NCBI GenBank assembly: GCA_949752795.1 | Contig: CATKHW010000558.1 | Coordinates: 992,001-1,056,000 of the forward strand | Origin: Hyperoodon ampullatus | Taxonomy: Eukaryota; Chordata; Mammalia; Artiodactyla; Ziphiidae | Length of the DNA: 64,000 nucleotides | Direction: 5' to 3' | Part shown: piece after piece, positions 10,966-23,160 of the stretch | Layout: every line of letters starts with the position of its first letter | How positions within the stretch are numbered: the stretch's first letter is position 1 | Notes under the pieces: generated by a model | The model's input: the letters and a program-made list of their open reading frames with translations, nothing else | Database searches by the model: none | What the model was told of the DNA's origin: nothing | Position numbers and translations under genes: made by a program

Positions 10966-12709
10966 TTCTTTACAATTCCTTCAGGGGCTCTGATGAAACC
11001 TGGAAAGACCCTATCTACAACGACAGCTGGATGTGGCATAAGGCTGGACACTTGGGACAGAGAGGATTGGTTAGATTGGGTGAGCAAATGCAGACATTTT
11101 AAAGCAATAATGAGTGGCACACATTCCAAGGGTCCCAACTCTCCAGGTTGAAGGGAATATTACTACAGCTATAACATGTACGGGAAACCTAGAGAATGGA
11201 CACACTGTGAATACGAAAGGTTTCTAGAATTCAACTAATAGTCCCTCTCCTGTTTCTCCGGGTAGAATTTCCTACTGATTTACTATCAATCTCCCAACTT
11301 GGAGAGACAGCCAGTTTAACCTCCTGGTTCGCACAGTTTGCCAATTTGGCAGAGGATGAAAGTGAAGAGGGAGAACCAATGAAAGAGTAGCTGTTAGGCA
11401 TTTGGACGGGCACATGTCACTCTAATTTCCCGGCAGGAAGAAGAATTAACCAAAGTCTCAGCCACCCGCCAGGAACCAGTATAGGTCCTGAACCAAAATT
11501 TTGTTCTTGCCGTCAGCTCACAAAAAACGAGTAGAAAAATGGAGCTCAGGGGCACAGCAATTCACAAACTGGCAGAGTAATAAATGACATCTATCATCCA
11601 AACATCTGTTGAGTGAAGGCAACGAGGTGGACTTGAAAGCGAGACAGAATACCAGGAAACAGATTTCAAGAGGTACATTGGAATCTCCTTTAAAGCACAG
11701 GAAGAGGGCACAACTTCGACAATGATGCACTTGGCCAAAAAGGGCATATGTGTTTTCTCCTGAATATATTCATGGGGAAACCCATACGCCCTTTTTGGCC
11801 AAGCAAGCAAGCGGGCAATGCAAATCTGCACTACAAAGAAGTATCACTTCCCACCGGTCAAAAGGGACATTCGCAAATGGGTAAAAAACAGAAAGGCAAG
11901 ACAGGCCCTGGAGAACAGGGAGCCTAGTTATGCTGATGGGCAGGATGTAAATTGCCAACTGCCTTTCTGGTGGAGTGCACTGTGTTCCCTCAATCAAGTA
12001 AACAACCGAGCTACAGAGCCAAGGGCACTTCCAGTCTAGGGAATATACCTTGGGAATACTGAAAATCAAAAAGAAAGAGCCACCCCAAAATTTAGGGCGG
12101 CACTGCTTACAAGAACCTCAACTTGGGTAAACCTTAAATATCCCAGGAAAGAGAAAAATGGTTCAAGAAACTGTGTTACTTACGTACGATGGAATATCCC
12201 TCAGCCATGAAATCAATGTCATAAGGCCAGTAGCAGCAGAATGGGTGGATTCAAGTACGATGGTTCTAAGTGAAATAAGTCACAAACATAAAGAAACTTA
12301 TCATAAGATATCACTTATGAAGGTCCTGTAAACATGGCTACACATGAACTGAGTTAGGAAAGAGAACAGAGTCTTACATTTAGAAAACACTCTAATGCCT
12401 GCTTCAGGGGAAAGGAAGGAGGGGTGATGCATAAAACCAGAGTTTGATATCCGTACAGGTACTATTCCAAAAACCAAATATGGAATAGACAAGACCTACA
12501 CCTTCTTCAGTGAAAGGGACTCAATCCCCCATATTTCCCGCAGAGGAATATATCTGACTAGTAAGAATCTTAAAACCTATATATTGATATGTCTCCATAA
12601 GGGAATCAAGTGTGTCTAGACTGGCATAAACATGTCAGTGAGAATCAGCTCAAACCCACTATAAAAAGGAATTTCAAAAACAAAAACAAACAAAAAAAAA
12701 ACAGGAAAA
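10966..12709 (+). repeat. Satellite unit 4, class A
   Basis: Class A markers are 'catctgttgagtgaagg' left of the palindrome and 'gcaaatgggtaaaaaa' right of it. The palindrome at 11731-11802 has a mismatched middle: left arm 'tatgtgtttt', right arm 'gaaacccata'. In later A units both arms carry the ggg/ccc form. Confidence 0.92.
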
Positions 12710-14448
12710 TTCTTTACAGTTCCTTCAGGGGCTCTGATGAAACCTGGAATGACCCTATCTACAACGACAACTGGATGTGGCATAAGGCTGGACACTTGGG
12801 ACAGAGAGGATTGGTTAGATTGGGTGAGCAAATGCAGACATTTTAAAGCAATAATGCGTGACACACATTCCAAGGGTCCCAACTCTCCAGTTTGAAGGGA
12901 ATATTACTACAGCTATAACATGTACGGGAAACCTAGAGAATGGACACACTGTGAAAACGAAAGGTTTCTAGAAATCAACTAATAATCCCTCTCCTGGTTC
13001 TCCGGCTAGAATTTCCTACTGCTTTACTATCAATCTCCCAACTTGGAGAGACAGCCCCTTTAACCTCCTGGTTCTCACAGTTTGCCAATTTGGCAGAGGA
13101 TGAAAGTGAAGAGGGAGAACCAATGAGAGAGTAGCTGTTAGGCATTTGGACGGGCACATGTCACTCTAATTTCCAAGCAGGAAGAAGAATTAACCAATGT
13201 CTCAGCCACCCGCCGGGAACTAGTATAGGTCCTGAACCAAAATTTTGGAGTTGCGGTCAGCTCACAAAAAACAAGTTGGAAAATGGAGCTCAGGGGCACA
13301 GCAATTCTCAAAGTGTCAGAGAAATAAACGACAACTATAGTCCAAAAACCTGTTGAGCGAAGGCAACGAGGCGGACTTGAAAGCGAGCCAGAATAGCAGG
13401 AAACAGATTTCAAGAGGTACATTGGAATCTCCTTTAAAGCACAGGAAGAGGGGCACATCTTCGACAATGATGCACTTGGCCAAAAAGGGTGTATGCGTTT
13501 TCTCCTGAATATATTCAGGAGAGATCACATACTCCCGGTTTGGCCAAGCAAGCAAGCGGGCAATGCAAATCTGCACTACAAAGAAGTATCACATCCCACC
13601 AGTCAAAAGGGACATCCGCAAAATGTGTAAAAACCAGAAAGGCAAGACAGGCCCTGGAGAACAGGGAGCCTAGTTATGCTGTTGGGCGGGATGTAAATTG
13701 CCAACTGCCTCTCTGGAGGAGTGCATTGTGTTCCCTAAAACAAGTAAACAACAGAGCTACAGAGCCAAGGGCAATTCCAGTCTAGGGAATATACCTTGGG
13801 AAAACTGAAAATCAATAAGACAGAGCCACCCCAAAATTTAGGGCTGCACTGCTTACAAGAACCTTAACTTGGGTACACATTAAATATCTGAGGAATGACA
13901 AAAATTGTTCATGAAATTGTGTTACTTACATATGATGGAATATCCCTCAGTCATGAAATCAATGTCATAAGGCCAGTAGCAACAGAATGAGTGGATTCAG
14001 GTACGATGGTTCTAAGTGAAATAAGTCACAAACATAAAGAAACTTATCATAAGATATCACTTATGAAGGTCCTGTAAACATGGCTACACATGAACTGAGT
14101 TAGGAAAGAGAACAGAGTCTCACATTTAGAAAACACTCTTATGCCTGCTTAAGGGGGAAGGAGAGGTGGGGTGATGCACAAAACCAGAGTTTGATAGGAA
14201 TACGGGTACCGTTCCAAAAACCAACTACGGAATAGACAAGACCTACACCATCCTCAGTGAACGGGACTCAAAACCCCATATTTCCCACAGAGGAATATAT
14301 CTGACTAGTAAGAATCTTAAAACCTATGTATTGATATGTCTCTGTAAGGGAATCATGTGGGTCTAGACTGGCATAAACATGGCAGTGAGAATCAGTTCAA
14401 ACCCACTTTAAAAAGGAATTTCAAAAACAAAACAAAAAAACACGGAAA
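12710..14448 (+). repeat. Satellite unit 5, class B
   Basis: Class B markers are 'aacctgttgagcgaagg' left of the palindrome, right arm 'agagatcacatactccc', and tail 'attaaatatctgagg'. Palindrome at 13476-13547. Length 1,739 bp, the same as nearly every other B unit in the window. Confidence 0.93.
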
Positions 14449-16193
14449 TTCTTTACAATTCCTTGAGTTGCTCTGATGAACCCTGGAATGGTCCTATCTA
14501 CAACGACACCTGGATGTGGCCCAAGGTTGGACACTTGGGACTGAGAGGATCGGTGAGATTCGTTGAGCAAATGCAGACCATTTAAGGCAATAATGCGTGG
14601 CACACATTCCAAGTGTTCCAACTCTCCAGGTTGAAGGGAATATTACTACAGCTATAACATGTATGGGAAACCTAGAGAATGGACACACTCTGAATACAAA
14701 AAGTTTCTAAAACTCAACTAACAGTCACTCTCCTGGTGCTCCTGTTTGACTTTCCAACAGCTTTACTCTCAATCTCCCAACTTGGAGAGACATCCCCTTT
14801 AACCCCCTGATTCGCACAGATTGCCAATTTGGCAGAGGACGAAAGGGAAGAGGGAGAACCAATGAGAGAGTAGCTGTTAGGCATTTGGACGGGCAGAGGT
14901 CTCTCTAATTTCCCAGCAGGAAGAAGAATTAACCCAAGTCTCAGCCACGCGCCGGGAAAGAGTATAGGTCCTGAACCAAAATTTTGGACTTTCGGTCAGC
15001 TCACAAAAAACGAGTTGATAAATCGAGCTCAGTTGCACAATAATTCAAAACCTGGCAGAGTAATAAAGGGCAACTATCGTCCAAAAATCTGTTGAGGGAA
15101 GGCAATGAGGCAGACTTGAAACTGATCCAGAACAGCAGGACACAGATTTCAAGAGGTACATTGCAATTGCCTTCAAAGCACAGGAAGAAGGGCAAAACTT
15201 CGACAATGATGCACTTGGCCAAAAAGGGCGTATGCGTTTTCTCCTGAATATATTCAGGAGAAAACACATACGCCCTTTTGGGCCAAGCAAGGAAGCGGGC
15301 AATGCAAATCTGCACTACAAAATGTATCACTTCCCACTGGTCAAAAGGGATATCCGCAAAATGTGTAAAAACCAGAAAGGCAAGACAGGCCCTGGAGAAC
15401 AGAGAGCCTAGTTATGCTGATGGGTGGGATGTAAATTACCAACTGCCTTTGTGGAGGTGTTCACTGTGTTCCCTAAAACAAGTAAACAAGAGAGCTACAG
15501 AACCAAGGGCACTTCCAGTCTAGGGAATATACCTTGGGAAAACTGAAAATCAATAAGACAGAGCCACCCCAAAATTAGGGCTGCACTGCTTACAAGAACC
15601 TCAACTTGGGTACACCTTAAATATCCCAGGAAAGACAAAAATGGTTCAAGAAACTGTGTTACATACGTACGATGGAATATCCCTCAGCCATGAAGTCAAT
15701 GTCATAAGGCCAGTAGCAGCAGAATGAGTGGATTCAGGTACGATGGTTCTAAGTGAAATAAGTCACAAACATAAAGAAACTTATCATAAGATATCACTTA
15801 TGAAGGTCCTGTAAACATGGCTACACATGAACTGAGTTAGGAAAGAGAACAGAGTCTTACATTTAGAAAAAACTCTTATGCCTGCTTCAGGGGAAAGGAG
15901 AGGAGGGGTGATGCATAAAACCAGAGTTTGATATCCGTACAGGTACTATTCCAAAAACCAAATATGGAATAGACAAGACCTACACCTTCTTCAGTGAAAG
16001 GGACTCAATCCCCCATATTTCCCGCAGAGGAATATATCTGACTAGTAAGAATCTTAAAACCTATATATTGATATGTCTCCATAAGGGAATCAAGTGTGTC
16101 TAGACTGGCATAAACATGTCAGTGAGAATCAGCTCAAACCCACTATAAAAAAGAATTTCAAAAACAAAACAAACAAAACAAAATACAGGGAAA
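14449..16193 (+). repeat. Satellite unit 6, class C with class A tail
   Basis: Class C in front ('gataaatcgagctcagttgc', 'aatctgttgagggaagg', palindrome 15215-15286, 'caaaatgtatcacttcc'), but class A in the tail ('tacaccttaaatatccc', 'gttcaagaaactgtgtt'). The switch lies between about 15577 and 15617, inside the L1-derived part. Confidence 0.9.
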
Positions 16194-17932
16194 TTCTTTA
16201 CAATTCCTTCAGGGGCTCTGATGAAACCTGGAATGACCCTATCTACAACGACAACTGGATGTGGCATAAGGTTGGACACTTGGGACAGAGAGGATTGGTT
16301 AGATTGGGTGAGCAAATGCAGACATTTTAAAGCAATAATGCGTGACACACATTCCAAGTGTCCCAACTCTCCAGGTTGAAGGGAATATTACTACAGCTAT
16401 AACATGTACGGGAAACCTAGAGAATGGACACACTGTGAATACGAAAGGTTTCTAGAAATCAACTAATAGTCCCTCTCCTGGTTCTCCGGCTAGAATTTCC
16501 TACTGCTTTACTATCAATCTCCCAACTTGGAGAGACAGCCCCTTTAACCTCCTGGTTCTCACAGGTTGCCAATTTGGCAGAGGATGAAAGTGATGAGGGA
16601 GAACCAATGAGAGAGTAGCTGTTAGGCATTTGGACGGGCACATGTCACTCTAATTTCCAAGCAGGAAGAAGAATTAACCAATGTCTCAGGCACCCGCCGG
16701 GAACTAGTATAGGTCCTGAACCAAAATTTTGGAGTTGCGGTCAGCTCACAAAAAACAAGTTGGAAAATGGAGCTCAGGGGCACAGCAATTCTCAAAGTGT
16801 CAGAGAAATAAACGACAACTATAGTCCAAAAACCTGTTGAGCGAAGGCAACGAGGCGGACTTGAAAGCGAGCCAGAATAGCAGGAAACAGATTTCAAGAG
16901 GTACATTGGAATCTCCTTTAAAGCACAGGAAGAGGGGCACATCTTCGACAATGATGCACTTGGCCAAAAAGGGTGTATGCGTTTTCTCCTGAATATATTC
17001 AGGAGAGATCACATACTCCCTTTTTGGCCAAGCAAGCAAGCGGGCAATGCAAATCTGCACTACAAAGAAGTATCACATCCCACCGGTCAAAAGGGACATC
17101 CGCAAAATGTGTAAAAACCAGAAAGGCAAGACAGGCCCTGGAGAACAGGGAGCCTAGTTATGCTGTTGGGCGGGATGTAAATTGCCAACTGCCTCCCTGG
17201 AGGAGTGCATTGTGTTCCCTAAAACAAGTAAACAACAGAGCTACAGAGCCAAGAGCAATTCCAGTCTAGGGAATATACCTTGGGAAAACTGAAAATCAAT
17301 AAGACAGAGCCACCCCAAAATTTAGGGCTGCACTGCTTACAAGAACCTCAACTTGGGTACACATTAAATATCTGAGGAATGACAAAAATTGTTCAAGAAA
17401 TTGTGTTACTTACATATGATGGAATATCCCTCAGTCATGAAATCAATGTCATAAGGCCAGTAGCAGCAGAATGAGTGGATTCAGGTACGATGGTTCTAAG
17501 TGAAATAAGTCACAAACATAAAGAATCTTATCATAAGATATCACTTATGAAGGTCCTGTAAACATGGCTACACATGAACTGAGTTAGGAAAGAGAACAGA
17601 GTCTCACATTTAGAAAACACTCTTATGCCTGCTTAAGGGGGAAGGAGAGGTGGGGTGATGCACAAAACCAGAGTTTGATAGGAATACGGGTACCGTTCCA
17701 AAAACCAACTACGGAATAGACAAGACCTACACCTTCCTCAGTGAACGGGACTCAAAACCCCATATTTCCCACAGAGGAATATATCTGACTAGTAAGAATC
17801 TTAAAACCTATGTATTGATATGTCTCTGTAAGGGAATCATGTGGGTCTAGACTGGCATAAACATGGCAGTGAGAATCAGTTCAAACCCACTTTAAAAAGG
17901 AATTTCGAAAACAAAACAAAAAAACACGGAAA
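16194..17932 (+). repeat. Satellite unit 7, class B
   Basis: Class B throughout, palindrome at 16960-17031. With unit 8 it forms the first copy of a 3,484-bp dimer. Confidence 0.93.
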
Positions 17933-19677
17933 TTATTTACAATTCCTTGAGTTGCTCTGATGAACCCTGGAATGATCCTATCTACAACGACACCTGGATG
18001 TGGCACAAGGTTGGACACTTGGGACTGAGAGGATCGGTGAGATTCGGTGAGCAAATGCAGACCATTTAAGACAATAATGCGTGGCACACATTCCAAGTGT
18101 TCCAACTCTCCAGGTTGAAGGGAATATTACTACAGCTATAACATGTATGGGAAACCTAGAGAATGGACACACTCTGAATACAAAAAGTTTCTAAAACTCA
18201 ACTAACAGTCTCTCTCCTGGTGCTCCTGTTTGACTTTCCAACTGCTTTACTCTCAATCTCCCAACTTGGAGAGACATCCCCTTTAACCTCCTGGTTCACA
18301 CAGCTTGCCAATATGGCAGAGGATGAAAGGGAAGAGGGAGAACCAATGAGAGAGTAGCTGTTAGGCATTTGGACGGGCAGAGGTCTCTCTAATTTCCCGG
18401 CAGGAAGAAGAATTAACCCAAGTCTCAGCCACGCGCCGGGAAAGAGTATAGGTCCTGAACCAAAATTTTGGACTTTCGGTCAGCTCACAAAAAACGAGTT
18501 GATAAATCGAGCTCAGTTGCACAATAATTCAAAACCTGGCAGAGTAATAAAGGGCAACTATCGTCCAAAAATCTGTTGAGGGAAGGCAATGAGGCAGACT
18601 TGAAACCGATCCAGAATAGCAGGACACAGATTTCAAGAGGTACATTGGAATCTCCTTTAAAGCACAGGAAGAGGGCACAACTTCGACAATGATGCACTTG
18701 GCCAAAAAGTGCGTATGGGTTTTCTCCTGAATATATTCATGGGAAAACCCATACGCCCTTTTTGGCCAAGCAAGCAAGCGGGCAATGCAAATCTGCACTA
18801 CAAAGAAGTATCACTTCCCACTGGTCAAAAGGGACATCCGCAAATGGGTAAAAAACAGAAAGGCAAGGCAGGCCCTGGAGAACAGGGAGCCTAGTTATGC
18901 TGATGGGCAGGATGTAAATTGCCAACTGCCTTTCTGGTGGAGTGCACTGTGTTCCCTCAATCAAGTAAACAACCGAGCTACAGAGCCAAGGGCACTTCCA
19001 GTCTAGGGAATATACCTTGGGAATACTGAAAATCAATAAGACAGAGCCACCCCAAAATTTAGGGCTGCACTGCTTACAAGAACCTCAACTTGGGTACACC
19101 TTAAATATCCCAGGAAAGACAAAAATGGTTCAAGAAACTGTGTTACTTACGTACGATGGAATATCCCTCAGCCATGAAATCAATGTCATAAGGCCAGTAG
19201 CAGCAGAATGAGTGGATTCAGGTACGATGGTTCTAAGTGAAATAAGTCACAAACATAAAGAAACTTATCATAAGATATCACTTATGAAGGACCTGTAAAC
19301 ATGGCTACACATGAACTGAGTTAGGAAAGAGAACAGAGTCTTACATTTAGAAAACACTCTTATGCCTGCTTCAGGGGAAAGGAGAGGAGGGGTGATGCAT
19401 AAAACCAGAGTTTGATATCCGTACAGGTACTATTCCAAAAACCAAATATGGAATAGACAAGACCTACACCTTCTTCAGTGAAAGGGACTCAATCCCCCAT
19501 ATTTCCCGCAGAGGAATATATCTGACTAGTAAAAATCTTAAAACCTATATATTGATATGTCTCTATAAGGGAATCAAGTGTGTCTAGACTGGCATAAACA
19601 TGTCAGTGAGAATCAGCTCAAACCCACTATAAAAAAGAATTTCAAAAACAAAACAAAACAAAAAAAATACAGGGAAA
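17933..19677 (+). repeat. Satellite unit 8, C/A hybrid
   Basis: Class C up to 'aggacacag' at about 18629, then class A from 'tacattggaatctcc' on. The switch falls in 18626-18647, 50-70 bp before the palindrome (18698-18769). The palindrome and everything to its right are class A. Confidence 0.92.
19050..19677 (+). mobile_element. LINE-1 3'-end segment within the satellite unit (representative copy)
   Basis: From about 19050 to the A-rich run near 19650-19665, this copy follows the 3' end of an artiodactyl/cetacean L1. Recognisable stretches are 'atggaatatccctcagccat' (L1 'tggaatattactcagccat'), 'taagtgaaataagtca', 'atcataagatatcacttatg', 'aatagacaagacctac', then the A-rich end. The direction is L1 sense on +. 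The equivalent ~630-650 bp closes every unit. No L1 reading frame survives. Assignment is from memory of the L1 sequence; the left limit is approximate. Confidence 0.85.
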
Positions 19678-21416
19678 TTCTTTACAATTCCTTCAGGGGC
19701 TCTGATGAAACCTGGAATGACCCTATCTACAACGACAACTGGATGTGGCATAAGGCTGGACACTTGGGACAGAGAGGATTGGTTAGATTGGGTGAGCAAA
19801 TGCAGACATTTTAAAGCAATAATGCGTGACACACATTCCAAGGGTCCCAACTCTCCAGGTTGAAGGGAATATTACTACAGCTATAACATGTACGGGAAAC
19901 CTAGAGAATGGACACACTGTGAATACGAAAGGTTTCTAGAAATCAACTAATAGTCCCTCTCCTGGTTCTCCGGCTAGAATTTCCTACTGCTTTACTATCA
20001 ATCTCCCAACTTGGAGAGACAGCCCCTTTAACCTCCTGGTTCTCACAGGTTGCCAATTTGGCAGAGGATGAAAGTGAAGAGGGAGAACCAATGAGAGAGT
20101 AGCTGTTAGGCATTTGGACGGGCACATGTCACTCTAATTTCCAAGCAGGAAGAAGAATTAACCAATGTCTCAGCCACCCGCCGGGAACTAGTATAGGTCC
20201 TGAACCAAAATTTTGGAGTTGCGGTCTGCTCACAAAAAACAAGTTGGAAAATGGAGCTCAGGGGCACAGCAATTCTCAAAGTGTCAGAGAAATAAACGAC
20301 AACTATAGTCCAAAAACCTGTTGAGCGAAGGTAACGAGGCGGACTTGAAAGCGAGCCAGAATAGCAGGAAACAGATTTCAAGAGGTACATTGGAATCTCC
20401 TTTAAAGCACAGGAAGAGGGGCACATCTTCGACAATGATGCACTTGGCCAAAAAGGGTGTATGCGTTTTCTCCTGAATATATTCAGGAGAGATCACATAC
20501 TCCCTTTTTGGCCAAGCAAGCAAGCGGGCAATGCAAATCTGCACTACAAAGAAGTATCACATCCCACCGGTCAAAAGGGACATCCGCAAAATGTGTAAAA
20601 ACCAGAAAGGCAAGACAGGCCCTGGAGAACAGGGAGCCTAGTTATGCTGTTGGGCGGGATGTAAATTGCCAACTGCCTCCCTGGAGGAGTGCATTGTGTT
20701 CCCTAAAACAAGTAAACAACAGAGCTACAGAGCCAAGGGCAATTCCAGTCTAGGGAATATACCTTGGGAAAACTGAAAATCAATAAGACAGAGCCACCCC
20801 AAAATTTAGGGCTGCACTGCTTACAAGAACCTCAACTTGGGTACACATTAAATATCTGAGGAATGACAAAAATTGTTCAAGAAATTGTGTTACTTACATA
20901 TGATGGAATATCCCTCAGTCATGAAATCAATGTCATAAGGCAAGTAGCAGCAGAATGAGTGGATTCAGGTACGATGGTTCTAAGTGAAATAAGTCACAAA
21001 CATAAAGAATCTTATCATAAGATATCACTTATGAAGGTCCTGTAAACATGGCTACACATGAACTGAGTTAGGAAAGAGAACAGAGTCTCACATTTAGAAA
21101 ACACTCTTATGCCTGCTTAAGGGGGAAGGAGAGGTGGGGTGATGCACAAAACCAGAGTTTGATAGGAATACGGGTACCGTTCCAAAAACCAACTAAGGAA
21201 TAGAAAAGACCTACACCTTCCTCAGTGAACGGAACTCAAAACCCCATATTTCCCACAGAGGAATATATCTGACTAGTAAGAATCTTAAAACCTATGTATT
21301 GATATGTCTCTGTAAGGGAATCATGTGGGTCTAGACTGGCATAAACATGGCAGTGAGAATCAGTTCAAACCCACTTTAAAAAGGAATTTCGAAAACAAAA
21401 CAAAAAAACACGGAAA
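19678..21416 (+). repeat. Satellite unit 9, class B
   Basis: Palindrome at 20444-20515. Partner of unit 7 in the second copy of the dimer: equivalent positions are 3,484 bp apart. Confidence 0.93.
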
Positions 21417-23160
21417 TTATTTACAATTCCTTGAGTTGCTCTGATGAACCCTGGAATGATCCTATCTACAACGACACCTGGATGTGGCACAAGGTTGGAC
21501 ACTTGGGACTGAGAGGATCGGTGAGATTCGGTGAGCAAATGCAGACCATTTAAGACAATAATGCGTGGCACACATTCCAAGTGTTCCAACTCTCCAGGTT
21601 GAAGGGAATATTACTACAGCTATAACATGTATGGGAAACCTAGAGAATGGACACACTCTGAATACAAAAAGTTTCTAAAACTCAACTAACAGTCTCTCTC
21701 CTGGTGCTCCTGTTTGACTTTCCAACTGCTTTACTCTCAATCTCCCAACTTGGAGAGACATCCCCTTTAACCTCCTGGTTCACACAGCTTGCCAATATGG
21801 CAGAGGATGAAAGGGAAGAGGGAGAACCAATGAGAGAGTAGCTGTTAGGCATTTGGACGGGCAGAGGTCTCTCTAATTTCCCGGCAGGAAGAAGAATTAA
21901 CCCAAGTCTCAGCCACGCGCCGGGAAAGAGTATAGGTCCTGAACCAAAATTTTGGACTTTCGGTCAGCTCACAAAAAACGAGTTGATAAATCGAGCTCAG
22001 TTGCACAATAATTCAAAACCTGGCAGAGTAATAAAGGGCAACTATCGTCCAAAAATCTGTTGAGGGAAGGCAATGAGGCAGATTTGAAACCGATCCAGAA
22101 TAGCAGGACACAGATTTCAAGAGGTACATTGGAATCTCCTTTAAAGCACAGGAAGAGGGCACAACTTCGACAATGATGCACTTGGCCAAAAAGTGCGTAT
22201 GGGTTTTCTCCTGAATATATTCATGGGAAAACCCATACGCCCTTTTTGGCCAAGCAAGCAAGCGGGCAATGCAAATCTGCACTACAAAGAAGTATCACTT
22301 CCCACTGGTCAAAAGGGACATCCGCAAATGGGTAAAAAACAGAAAGGCAAGGCAGGCCCTGGAGAACAGGGAGCCTAGTTATGCTGATGGGCAGGATGTA
22401 AATTGCCAACTGCCTTTCTGGTGGAGTGCACTGTGTTCCCTCAATCAAGTAAACAACCGAGCTACAGAGCCAAGGGCACTTCCAGTCTAGGGAATATACC
22501 TTGGGAATACTGAAAATCAATAAGACAGAGCCACCCCAAAATTTAGGGCTGCACTGCTTACAAGAACCTCAACTTGGGTACACCTTAAATATCCCAGGAA
22601 AGACAAAAATGGTTCAAGAAACTGTGTTACTTACGTACGATGGAATATCCCTCAGCCATGAAATCAATGTCATAAGGCCAGTAGCAGCACAATGAGTGGA
22701 TTCAGGTACGATGGTTCTAAGTGAAATAAGTCACAAACATAAAGAAACTTATCATAAGATATCACTTATGAAGGACCTGTAAACATGGCTACACATGAAC
22801 TGAGTTAGGAAAGAGAACAGAGTCTTACATTTAGAAAACACTCTTATGCCTGCTTCAGGGGAAAGGAGAGGAGGGGTGATGCATAAAACCAGAGTTTGAT
22901 ATCCGTACAGGTACTATTCCAAAAACCAAATATGGAATAGACAAGACCTACACCTTCTTCAGTGAAAGGGACTCAATCCCCCATATTTCCCGCAGAGGAA
23001 TATATCTGACTAGTAAAAATCTTAAAACCTATATATTGATATGTCCCTATAAGGGAATCAAGTGTGTCTAGACTGGCATAAACATGTCAGTGAGAATCAG
23101 CTCAAACCCACTATAAAAAAGAATTTCAAAAACAAAAAAAACAAAAAAAATACAGGGAAA
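21417..23160 (+). repeat. Satellite unit 10, C/A hybrid
   Basis: Same C-to-A switch as unit 8, here between 22110 and 22132, with the palindrome at 22182-22253. It shares the 'aaaaagtgcgtatggg' variant of the left arm with unit 8, so units 7-8 and 9-10 are copies of one dimer and not separate events. Confidence 0.92.

Larger units (their letters stand above)
16194..23160 (+). repeat. Two-unit higher-order repeat B-C/A, 3,484 bp, two copies
   Basis: Units 7-8 and 9-10 share the same hybrid breakpoint and private variants at 3,484-bp spacing. Units 5-6 are similar in order but have a different C-to-A breakpoint. Confidence 0.88.

Noticed and set aside
19050..19677. Active or coding LINE-1
   Set aside because: Only the 3' end is present, no reverse transcriptase or endonuclease frame is seen, and all copies multiply as part of the satellite.
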